Shown in pieces: positions 44,185 to 53,988 of a stretch of 64,000 nucleotides of DNA. The notes beneath the pieces were generated by a model. It was not told the DNA's origin. It did not search any database and was given only the letters and a program-made list of their open reading frames with translations. Within the stretch, counting starts at the first letter, position 1, and each line of letters opens with the position of its first letter. The stretch is from positions 1 through 64,000 of the forward strand of contig JAUCBJ010008542.1 in NCBI GenBank assembly GCA_032718475.1, read 5' to 3'. The DNA is from Nemertoderma westbladi. Its lineage: Eukaryota > Xenacoelomorpha > Nemertodermatida > Nemertodermatidae. The position numbers were made by a program, and so were the translations under genes.

Positions 44185-44727
44185 ATGTCTGCCACACGCA
44201 AACAATATCCTCTACGGAGGAAGGCTATACCCCCTAATGATTCCAATGCTTCTGGTAAATCAACACCGACCCATAGCGCTATTTCTGCACCGACGCGACC
44301 CCAAACGATGTTGGTATTTCTGCACCGACCCCAAACGATGTTGGTAATTTCTGCACCGACCCCAAACGTTGTCAATATTTCTGCACCGACCCCAAACAAT
44401 GTTGGTATTTCTGCTCCAGCCGCTGGTGATGTTCTAACCAATGATCTAAGTTTGCATGATTACCAAGCTCCAACGATGATGGATATTGGTGAAAATGACA
44501 ATGCTGCATTCGAGACAATTAATTTTAACGATTTTTCCTTCAGCACAGATGTTCAAAGAAGCTACAATACAATTGCGTATAATGAGGATGAGCTTTTGAA
44601 TTTTTTTAACAACTTACTTGAACCAGTTACGCCGATAGTTGTGGAAGAAGTATGCGAAATTGAAGTACAACCAGTAGAACCCACGGAACAACAATCAATG
44701 GATGAATTAGAAGTTTGTGACAATTGA
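44185..44727 (+). CDS. acidic frame with 30-bp repeats, exon 1 of a transposon-like gene
   Basis: The 180-codon frame starts MSATRKQYPLRRKAIPP, has a Pro/Thr-rich repeat (ISAPTPNNVG), then a long acidic tail (Asp, Glu, Phe, Asn) resembling an activation domain. The DNA repeat is 30 bp, about five copies at 44280-44430. The first copies are read in a shifted frame because of compensating length changes. The next frame at 44864 belongs to a recognisable transposon-like family, and this frame lies just upstream on the same strand, so I infer it is the 5' exon. It ends at TGA with no clear donor. Confidence 0.5.
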   Translation: MSATRKQYPLRRKAIPPNDSNASGKSTPTHSAISAPTRPQTMLVFLHRPQTMLVISAPTPNVVNISAPTPNNVGISAPAAGDVLTNDLSLHDYQAPTMMDIGENDNAAFETINFNDFSFSTDVQRSYNTIAYNEDELLNFFNNLLEPVTPIVVEEVCEIEVQPVEPTEQQSMDELEVCDN

Positions 44728-44740
44728 ACCAATATAAGCT

Positions 44741-44762
44741 GTGGCCCAAAGGGGCCACAGAG
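44741..44762. other. GC hairpin after the acidic frame
   Basis: GCTGTGGCCC and GGGGCCACAG flank AAA, giving a near-perfect 9-bp stem followed by a run of A. It resembles an RNA 3'-end hairpin in shape only. Confidence 0.5.
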
Positions 44763-44863
44763 TTTAAAAAAAAAATCCAAAATATTCCCGTAAACCCACT
44801 CTCGATCTGAAAAATATAAAAAGCAAACAAAAACACGCATTTATTTTTTGGAACTGCTCTCAG

Positions 44864-45642
44864 ACATGTCACCGTGATTGCATCAAATTCAATTTTAATG
44901 AAAGAAAAAATATATGCGAAAACTTTTGGAAATTATCGTACGTTGATCGTCGGAAATGGATAGCCCATTGCGTCAAAGTAGAAGCAGTGAAACATAATAG
45001 GAATGATGGACCAAGGAAACGAAAAGAATCCCGGTACTTCTTTTTGCCGATTAAAACTGAAACAGGGGAAGGAAATAATATTCCAGTATGTCGCTCCACA
45101 TTTCTTAACACATTGGGGTACCGTAATGGCTCAGTTGTTGACGAAATGTGCAGATCATTAAAGTCAAAACCGCTAAATAGTGCGTCAATAAACCAGACTG
45201 AAAAGCGTGGTGGGATGAGGAAGACGCGCTGTTTACCTAAAGCCACAAAAAAGTGTATAAGAGAGCACATCAATAGCTATCATCCATCTGTTTCACACTA
45301 CAGGCGTAAACACGCCCCTCATACAAAGTACTTGCCAAGGACCTTATCTTCATCTTACATGCACAGGGATTATACAATTAAGTTTCCTCAGCATCCCTGC
45401 TCATATACAGTTTACAACGATGTTGTTCACAAAGAATTTAATATAAGTTTTTGCGAACCTAAATCAGACGAGTGTGCCGAATGTCTTTTTTACGAACTTA
45501 ACGTTTCTCCCACAAATACAGAATTACATTCGATTCATAGAAGTAAGGCAGCCGCCTCTAAACAAGAATATGATAAAGATCAATCACTATGCTCCACGTA
45601 CTATGCAGTATTCGCAATGGACATGCAAAAATGCCTATATTT
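44864..45642 (+). pseudogene. transposon-like protein fragment (truncated exon)
   Basis: After an acceptor-like ctgctctcag, one frame runs for about 260 codons. It contains FW-L and a W-containing basic stretch, then SRYFFLPI, VCRSTFLNTLGYRNG, IREHINSYHP, SHYRRKHAPHTKYLP, FNISFCEPKSDECAEC and FAMDMQK. I recall this order of motifs from a large family of uncharacterised, multi-copy proteins of insects, cnidarians and molluscs that look transposon-derived; this is from memory, not a search. In those proteins the AMDMQK-like motif is followed by a long C-terminal half. Here it is replaced at about 45642 by AT-rich sequence, so the gene is truncated. No catalytic function can be assigned. Confidence 0.65.
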
Positions 45643-48261
45643 ATTTATTTATATAATACCCATACTTTGTTATTCGATAAGTTTCAGTGAAAATATATGG
45701 GCACTTATGATATAGCCCATATGTGCCTTTACATACCGCGCCGTTATGAGTAGCTACAATATCAATCTAAAATTTATACAATGATATTATAAAATAGTTA
45801 TATCATGTATAATATTATACTACAGTAATTTTAATATACTGACACTAAACAAATCCGCCTCCGCTTAACAGGTTTTTCTTTTTTTAAACCTTTTTCTTTT
45901 TTTTAAATAATTTATATAAAATATTATATTATATAATTATAATTATATAGTTATTAGTATGGTTATTAAATAAATATAAAAATAATTTATATTTTAATAA
46001 TGTAGTTAAAATTGAAATGCACAACAATTAACTGAACTTACACCTCGCAATACTAAGTGTTCAACTTCGACACTGAAAGGTGTCATCTCTTCCACCAATG
46101 GTTCAATATTTATTTTAGGTAGAGGTTCCAGTGTTATAAGAATCCGAACAGGCTGCTAGCCGAACTAGTATTGGTATGTTGTGAGACGTATCGCCTCTAT
46201 ATGCAGGCTCATATAGACGGATACTTCTCCATACTGTAAGCTGTTTGTTATTATTTTTTGTGAATTATCATGGTACCTATCTCCATGCTATTATTATATT
46301 TTTTGTAGCCAGCACAATTAAGAAAATGTTTCATTTCTCCTCGTTTTTTGTGTAATACTAGCTATTATTTATTAATACATAATTGCCAAGCTGTAAACAA
46401 ATGATTTTTATTCTTCATTAAAAAAACAAAATTTAAATTAAAAAACAAAAACCAAAATTAAAATTAAAATTAAAAAAACAAAAACCAAAACCAAAACCAA
46501 CCAAAGGCCATACCATATGGGGTGATGAGGATATCTGGCACCCGGCTAATGCTGAGGTGCAATTGCCTGTTTTTCAGAGGCAGTCACGGGTTAATATCAT
46601 ACTTTTGGAATTGTTCTCTTCCCTGGAAGGATTATTGAGGAGGAGGGCATTAGAAAAACACAAAGATATAAGAAACAGCTTAATGGGTTAATTGATGCAC
46701 ATATACGAGTTGATGGTATAAGAACTCAGTTCACACTGACCCGAAATGGAACAACCGCCCTCTGATTCTATGGATAACACTGGTCAAACAAATTTCATTA
46801 TTTTTGTAGCCAAACAATTTGACAATTTATATCTTGTTAATTTCAGAATATAATTTTTTGAGTGTGGTGAAATTAATTATATAAATATCCTGCAGTTTTG
46901 AAGAGTTATTGTAGCCGACCAGTTTGACAATATATATGTTGTTAATAATAATATGTATATATGCCCGGGAATTTAATAGAATGTGATACATAAAGGTTTG
47001 TTCATTGACTAGTTCCAGAACGAGAGTTGAGGGAGAGGAGATATGTAATCTTGATTTTCAAAATGACAATTTTCAAGATATGGTATTTTGCATTATCTCG
47101 GAAGTATAGTGTTAAAAAATTTATACAAAAACAATATTTTAAAAATACAAATAAAGTAAATAAAAATAATATGGCTACATTTTAAATTGCATTTGCATAC
47201 CTGCCCACTGCCTGAACCCAAACTGTTGTGTTGGAGACACACTGGTTATATGCAACTTCGGCGGCTCAAAGACCCGTTGGCCCATTTCATCCACCGTCGA
47301 AGTCGACGACTTGGACCAGCCACAGATATCCCATCATCCCCCGTAGCGAGCGACCTCCGCTCGAACATAAGCACGAAGCTCCTCATTGCTAATCCTCTGA
47401 TCAATACACTATATTGGAAGGATGTTTAATAATATAATTATACGAAGTTCTACTATTTAATATTGTTACTATTACTACTAAGCGTAGTACTAGTAAGCAT
47501 CCAACTCATCTTAGCCTTAAAAAAATTATCAGACGAGTATTATAACTGTAAATAATTTGGCTTAGAATTTGCATACCATGTAATAGGGACCTTACGCTTA
47601 CATGTATGCAGTAGCGTGTGGGCATAGCTATTGGTGCAGGCGTAGGTGTGAAAACTTATGTCGGATATTCTTATTTAATTTCGATAAATGTACGTTTTCA
47701 AAAGTTCAATTATGGTTATTAAAATATTCAGCATTAGGCGTTCTACTAAGAGCCTCATTTAATATAAAAATATTAATTGGACATTCTTAAAAAATTTTAT
47801 CATAAGTGAATTATCATGAAGTAGGCCTACTTTTTACAAATACGAAAAATTATGTGGTAGTCAACTCAACTCGTAAAGTATTACTGAATCTTTATTCAAT
47901 TTGTCTATACATACAGTTGATTTAGGAAACATTACATATCAAAGCTAAAATAGCAATGCTGTTTAAATATATTCATAAACTAATTACTAACTAACCTGTC
48001 GCAGAGGCACTCCCTCTCGTTGACAGCCTGTGGAATATCAATTTTGAATATGTTGTGGAATAACAGGGACACGTATGGAATAAACCATACGTGCCCTGAC
48101 ACATCACCCTACTACAAACCGAGGTTAGGCGAATCTACAATTGAAATTAGTAACAATACAGTTAATACTAGACTAAGTGAAGGTCCCTCATGAGGCCATC
48201 ATGTAATACACACTGTAATATATAAATGTCACAATATAAACAATGTAATATATATAATAAT
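45643..48261. other. AT-rich DNA with two exon-like islands
   Basis: Mostly AT-rich. An aaaattaaa/aaccaaaacc low-complexity run lies at 46420-46505. Island 1, 46575 onward, follows cctgtttttcag on the plus strand and is not AT-rich. Island 2, 47190-47430, is GC-richer; on the minus strand it has an open stretch ending at a gggcag|gtatgc donor-like site. Neither product is recognised. Confidence 0.4.
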
Positions 48262-48545
48262 GCAGCTTGGTCTAGTGGTGACATTCATGGGCTTCCAATT
48301 AGGGAGACCTGATTCGATCCCTAGATGGGGCAGCACTGTTTGGGCACAGTGCTTTTAATGCTGCAGCCTAGCCCAACCCCGGCTTTCATCATTCAGTGGT
48401 CGATAAATGGGAACCAAGGCAACTTGGGAAACAGAGTAGAAGGATTTACTATGTAAGATCACCCATGGTGGTGAACAGGCATTCCTTGGCTTAATGAGCC
48501 TAAAAGATTCTCCCATTCAATATAATCAATATCAATAATAAGAAC
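48262..48545 (+). mobile_element. tRNA-derived SINE
   Basis: The head has an A box (agcttggtctagtggtgac) and a B box (GATTCGATCCC, about 48312-48322) with tRNA-like spacing. A body of about 170 bp follows (gcagcctagcccaaccccgg, then gtggtgaacaggcattcctt). The tail is a degenerate aatataatcaatatcaataa run. Known SINEs of this kind are transcribed by pol III and copied by LINE enzymes. No target duplication was identified. Confidence 0.75.
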
Positions 48546-48741
48546 AAATGCATCATACAATGGTATTGATAATAATAAAATCACTGCAGAGGGACAGCAG
48601 GAAATTCAAATTCACATTAAAAATGTTATTCTGTATTATATAACAATGAGAAACTGGTTCTGCATGTAAAAAATCGTAATATGGTAATATGCCTACTGTA
48701 TAGTAATATAGTAGTGACTCATAATGCAATATTATGTGGCA

Positions 48742-49235
48742 TGTGACGGGATCAGTGGATCCCAACCGGTTTTGTTTCGCTACGTGTCACCGCGTTGTTG
48801 TGAAGGAAAATAATAGTTAGTTGTTGTTCTGATATTCTTAATGGTAATATATAATATGACAGTAATATATAGCAAGACAGATTGCCAGAGTATAAGATGG
48901 CAAATTCAGACAGTATAGATACCGGTAGTGGCAGTGACGGTGCGAAATGTCACCTAACTGCACTGCACTAATGACTGAGTAAACTGGACAACCGACCGGT
49001 AGCAGGACAATACATATGTATATGATTAGTACACTACTACGGCCTTCGTCCAGTGGATACTCTCCCCCCTGCTCTCATTGCTGTTGGCCCACTTCACGCC
49101 TCTCACCTCTGTGGGAGTGCTTCCCCTCCCCCCCCCCCCCCCCCGCTGCTGTTACTTTCCTCTCCCGGAGGTTTAACCTCTGACCTCCCTTTGTGTGGCC
49201 CTTCGGGGTTTGTTGTCCCCGTTTATTGGGTGTGT
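48742..49235 (+). mobile_element. LTR-like unit related to the inverted arms
   Basis: It starts TGTGACGGGATC like the arms (54101 on plus, 43619 on minus). The part at 49040-49215 aligns with 54440-54640: ccagtggat, cctctcacctctgtgggagt, ccgctgct, ggaggtttaacctctgacct and tgtggcccttcgggg in matching order. It is strongly diverged and includes a run of about 18 C. The related order supports a shared LTR or leader. Confidence 0.55.
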
Positions 49236-49534
49236 GATACGAGGTTAATTGGGGATTAACCTCGTATCGCCAATATTGCTAAAAGGCGCCACTTCCCAAC
49301 TTTATGGGGGTTGGTGAGGCGGAATTGAATCCGCTCACACTCCCCCCCCATGCTATCTTCCCGGTGAGAAGATAGCATCAACCTCCAAGTGCGCTTCAAT
49401 TCCGCTGGAAACCCGATCTACTATCGGGTGTGGGGTGGAGTTATCTTACCTTGGAGTCGGCTTCCCAGGCCGCTCCCTCTGGGTATGATGTTGCTACCCT
49501 CTCTTGGTGCAACCGCAACCTATGTTGCACCAAG
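49236..49534 (+). other. dense cluster of perfect hairpins (structured RNA candidate)
   Basis: Five stem-loops lie within 300 bp: 49236-49268 (14-bp perfect stem, GATACGAGGTTAAT, 5-base loop); 49314-49338 (9-bp stem with one bulge); 49350-49378 (11-bp stem ATGCTATCTTC); 49411-49429 (7-bp stem ACCCGAT); 49503-49534 (11-bp stem CTTGGTGCAAC). Long-range pairings are also possible: GCGGAATTGAA (49319-49329) with TTCAATTCCGC (49395-49405), and CTCCAAG near 49384 with CTTGGAG near 49451. It follows an LTR-like unit, so it may be a structured leader RNA. No known RNA family was matched. Confidence 0.6.
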
Positions 49535-49739
49535 ACATCTGGCGTCCTGTGTCGAGACAACTGTGGATTCTCACACAATTTTAAAACTCTCTCTCTCAAC
49601 TCTGACTTCTAACTCCACTCTAACTCCGCTCTGTTCTCTCCCCACACCTGAATCGCACTCATCCGCACTCTCCCTCGCCAGCAGCTCCTCTCCATACTCC
49701 TCTCATACTGCCCTCAAAGGCACCAAGTTCTAATGCTAC

Positions 49740-50345
49740 CCCTGTGCTATCATTCTATCTACCTACTACTTACTTACTAACTACTTACTATCTAACTCTA
49801 ATTCTACTAACTCTAACTAGCTCTCTAACTCCTAACTCTACTAACTCTCTGACTCCTAAGTCTATTAACTCTCTTAAGTCTACTAACTAGAACTATCTGA
49901 CTCTACCCACTCTACTAACTATGTGGCGCTTTCGGTGCCCACAACCACTGTTACTACCTCCATCTATGAGGCGCTTTTGGTGCCCACAACCACTCTACTA
50001 CTACTTTCTACGTGGCGCTTACGGTGCCCACAACCCCTCTGCTACTCGTGGCATGTCAATATACCACACCCCCTTACCCGCCGACTTCTAACTCTCCCGG
50101 TACTACGTACCCTCCTACTCCCGTGGTATGTCTATATACCACACTCCCTATACCCGCCGCCTTCTAACTTAACTAACTTCTACCTTACTTACTATCTTCT
50201 AACTACTACTTACTATCTTCTACTACTTTCTGACTTTCTACTTACTATTACTTTCTTACTAACTTCCAACTTTCTTACTAACTTCCAACTTTCTTACTAA
50301 CTTCCAACTTTCTTACTATCTTTTCTACTTATTTGATTATTTTAT
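49740..50345 (+). repeat. ctaact-type low-complexity tract
   Basis: A pyrimidine-rich, ctaact/ttacta-biased stretch with irregular longer repeats, such as ggcgctt-ggtgcccacaacc three times at 49923-50034 and cttactaacttccaactt three times near 50250-50310. Confidence 0.8.
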
Positions 50346-50430
50346 TATTTTTACTTATTTTTAATTATGTATGTGTGGGAAGGGCGTCTCGCCCTCATTC
50401 CCACCCCCCTCAGTCCAACATATTGGACGA

Positions 50431-51424
50431 CTAAACTCTAAGGTGCCCCTTCTTCCAGTAGGCACTCTTCCAATGTCCCCCTATACGTCCTCTTATTCTT
50501 CGCCACCCTCTCTTTGCCAATTCCAATCCTCTAGGAATTGTTTCTCCCTCTTCTGCCACCCTAAAGTCGGGTCTCTCCGCTGCCTTCTTAATTCCCTCGT
50601 CTCTTGGCATCAAAATGCCACCTCCCACCTTGTTATCTCCCAGCGGGAGAATGAAAAGAAAGTGAAAGAACAGACAAAACAGAAGGTACAATAGTAATCC
50701 TATCCCTTTCAATCCTGTCTTCTTACTCGACCTCCCCCTTGTTGGTATGCCTCTCAACCGGACTGGCGTCTCTTCCGGGCACTCCTCTGGACACTCCTCC
50801 GGACACTCCTTCCGACACTCCTCCGGACACTCCTCCAGACATCTCGCCGTCCGCTCCTCCGGGTTGTCCTCCGGACATCTCGCTGTCCGCTCCTCTCCAT
50901 CCCCATACCGATACTTGCTGGGACCCTTGTTCCATCCCATTGCCTCTAAGTCTTCCGCATCAAATCCATTCTCCTCCACCCACTCTCCTACTGTTACTTC
51001 CCCGTCTGGATCATCTACCATCTCCAGTTTCTTCTCTTCGTCCTCTGCGTCTACGGTGCCTGGTAACATGCACCCTGATGTCCCCGTCACTCTGGATGGA
51101 ATCTTGGTTTTAACTGGGCCGCTAAGCATCCATCCGAACGGTGTGAGGATCGCCGTCAGATCCCGCTGTCTCTTCGCCGAAGACCGTCCGCATTCTCTCG
51201 TGGGCCGTCGGGCAGTCCATTCCTACTATAATGAATACCTTCCTAACGTCCACCTTTGGTATTGAGAAATCGATACTGTCCAGGAATCTATATTGTTCGA
51301 CCTCGATGTTGGTTGGTCGCCTGGCGTTGATATTTATCGATTCTATCACCTGGATGGGGTCGATCGTCGCCCCATAATTGCATCCCGGTGCTATCTCTGC
51401 TATCTTGCACCGCCCCGTCCTCAT
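50431..51424 (-). pseudogene. BEL/Pao-derived frame with an unusual membrane-segment tail
   Basis: 51424-51122 encodes the protease-to-RT linker of BEL/Pao: a VFIIVGMDCP-like stretch and GDPHTVR. After a small deletion or frameshift near 51125 the next frame continues with GWMLSGPVKT-like wording, also typical of that linker. The frame 51129-50431 then departs from BEL: an acidic region, a repeat of Glu-Cys-Pro-Glu units (ECPEECPEEC), a basic patch, a hydrophobic segment of about 20 residues (GIGLLLYLLFCLFFHFLFIL) and a charged tail. RT is absent. The basic patch, membrane segment and following 40 residues recur at 58921-59250. The tail could be envelope-like or a chance fusion; no function is known. 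Confidence 0.65.
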
Positions 51425-52861
51425 CTCCAGAACCTCATCCTTACTTGAGATGGTAATATTGCTGTTTACAAAACAGCCTTTATTGACATTTCAAACCTAT
51501 TGCTATTCAGGGGATCTGATGTAAAACAAAGTAAAGTACATGACAAGGCCAAGTAATGTACGTGATGTGACCCATGCGATTTCCTTCGAATATCCAAATA
51601 TATTTCACCCTGCTGCCATGCCGCAATATATTTTTATACAACACAATTTTTATTGTGCATTAGTCGCAGTTCGTATAGCGTGATGGGGGATTGATTGTTC
51701 TCGATAATGTTGCTGCGGCCCTAGCTGTATCTGTGTCGATTAAAGATGGTGGTTACCGCTATGCGCTATGGTACCAGCACGTTAATTCTAATTAATTAGA
51801 CCAACTGAGTCTGGGGGAAAATGTTGCTGCATCTCATTTACCATGGGCCATGCATGAGTTAGTAATTATTGATAACATTTAATTGGCTGTCTCTAGGGAA
51901 ACAATAGTTCATAACAAATGGACTGATATCACCCCACCATGATCTGGTAGACATATGGACGCCTATTGGTTGATATCGTATTGCAGGCTTCAGTTGCAGG
52001 TGGATAGAGTTGTTATCCAATAGACGTCGAGCTCCAGGTGGCCTGATGAGCAGGATTCACAGTTTGTGATGCGCTGGCACTACTAAATCATTTGATCTGG
52101 AACATAAACTAAGCCTCAAGTGTAGTTCTAGTCCATACAACTGTCACCTACTTTTTCGAAAAAATATTTTTATGTCACGTACTTTACGAAAAAATATTTT
52201 TGTCACATACCACGTCACACGTCAAAAGCACATAATTTTCGAGAAATGTTCGACGCAAAACATGTAAATATACTTTATTTAATATTGTAGATTCCACTTT
52301 TAGTTCCCTTGGAGCTAAATTTGACTTTATAATTATTTTATAACATATGTGACATTCAATTTGCCTCATGTAAAAACCAAAAGTATTAGTAAGGCAACTC
52401 GTTTTAGATCATGAACAACATGGCATTGCATTCCCAAACTTTCGCCAAATCCGGGCATCAATAAACGAGATTACGGATTTTATCAACGACAAAGGTGGAT
52501 GGAATATAGTAGTATGGTACAGTACAAGCCGGGAACTACCAACCAGGACGGAGATACTATCCCTGTTCCAATAAAAGTATTACATCCATCATCAGTGGTC
52601 CTGGCTTGTGAACCCAGTGTATAACCAACCCAGTATTTACTCTTCAACATTCCCCCACCACCTCCTCTTGCTACCACCCGAGTTAACCAGCCGCGCCAGC
52701 CGCCAGGTTATTATCCCAAAGAGACAAGGACCTCCACAATAGAGAAAGTTTAAGTAGGCCTACATTTGTAACTTACTATTTCTAAATTACGTGAATTTAT
52801 TATGATCACACAGTTATGTATAATAATTAAATTATAATTAAAAATATATTTTATGGATTTA
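51425..52861. other. non-coding DNA
   Basis: No gene is supported. A short direct repeat, cgaaaaaatatttttgtcac-like, occurs twice near 52155-52205. Confidence 0.5.
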
Positions 52862-53320
52862 TCGCGCTGCTACGCCAATGGAGGTCTTTGGCCTTGATTC
52901 TGATTTAAGGAACATTAATATCGGATATTTTCGCCATTCTGTTCGCAAATTCGGCGGTGCAATATCCATGCATTGACTATAACTAGATCTATCAGGTGAA
53001 AAAAGACTCTCATGTAGTACTTTCTTGATCCAATTCGACAACGATACAACCCTATAAGGGAATCCAGAAGGTCTACACCTCCCATGTGCTGGTTGTACTC
53101 CCCAACCACAGCGGGGCTCGATATATCTCTACCTTCTGTCTCTCTGATTTGCTCCATCGTTGAACAGTAGTGGCTGGTTTTACACCAACAAAAGATGAGA
53201 TAAAGTGAACAATTTTATTATTCTTCCACTTAACACAACTAATAGTCTCACCATCGACATCATAATACTTTCTCCTCATAACTTCCCGAAGTTTCATTTC
53301 ATCTTTCATTATACAGCCCT
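52862..53320 (-). pseudogene. piggyBac transposase fragment
   Basis: Minus-strand frames encode the conserved C-terminal half of the piggyBac catalytic domain: CVKWKNNKIVHFISSFVGVKPATTV, here named only by its key residues Cys-Val-Lys-Trp and Asn-Lys, then VVGEYNQHMGGVDLLDSL, YYMRVFFHLIDL and VNAWILHRR. A frameshift near 53110 separates the two blocks, and another change occurs before the end. The upstream part would lie beyond 53321, where a TTAA element interrupts it at a Leu-Lys codon pair. The first two catalytic Asp regions are missing. It is a dead copy. Confidence 0.88.
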
Positions 53321-53324
53321 TTAA

Positions 53325-53988
53325 CCCTATTTCCACTGGGGTGTTTAGACCATTAGCAGCACTGGCGGGGGGTCGATTCGCCCCCCCCCCCTGTATTTTT
53401 GTAATCATCCAATAAAAGCCTACGAAATTTGGGCTGTAGGTGATAAAATTATCGAAGAACATTTTCAAATCCAAAAAAATAAAAATTTCATAAGGTGGGT
53501 ATAATAATTTTCATGAAAAATAGAAGTAGTCCCAGGACAAAACATAGCTTTTTTTGATATTCTAAAAACTGATAGTGTGGCATTGTTGGCTAGCATTAGT
53601 AGGTTTTTCACTACGCTGAATCGAATGTGATTATATTCCATTTCCGAAAATTGAACTGGATGTTATTTTTCATGTATCTAAGAAGTGGGCGTGGCACTTC
53701 AAATTTTAAAAAATACGATATTTGGAAAATACCCCCATCTTTTGATTTCAACGCGTTTTTATAGGTTTTCTGGACAGCTGAATCGATTGAAAATATTATC
53801 GAAGCCTGTGAAGACTTAGTGGATCGTCCTTTTTGGAGCACCAAAATTAGGGTGTGGCACTTCAAACATTGACAAATATGAGATTCGGAAAATAAACCAA
53901 AGTTGAGATTTCAACGCACATTTAGAGGTTTTCTGGACCGCTGAATCAATTGAATGTATTATAGAAGCCTGAAGACTTACTTACTTTT
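53325..53988 (+). mobile_element. piggyBac-type element end, inserted in the transposase remnant
   Basis: After TTAA (53321-53324) it begins CCCTATTTCCACTGGGG and soon has a palindromic ggggggtcgattcgcccccc, the same design as the 13.6-kb element (CCCTATTA plus a GGGTC...GACCC palindrome). Two internal relatives (aggttttctggac...gctgaatc...gaagcctg...gaagact) lie at 53760-53825 and 53920-53980. The right end is missing because inverted arm B begins at 53989. Confidence 0.65.

Noticed and set aside
49236-49534. Hammerhead ribozyme
   Set aside because: No CTGATGA core with a matching GAAA was found among the hairpins.
50739-51265. Plus-strand frames rich in Pro/Asp or Ser/His repeats
   Set aside because: They are shadows of the minus-strand Glu-Cys-Pro-Glu repeat in the BEL-derived frame.
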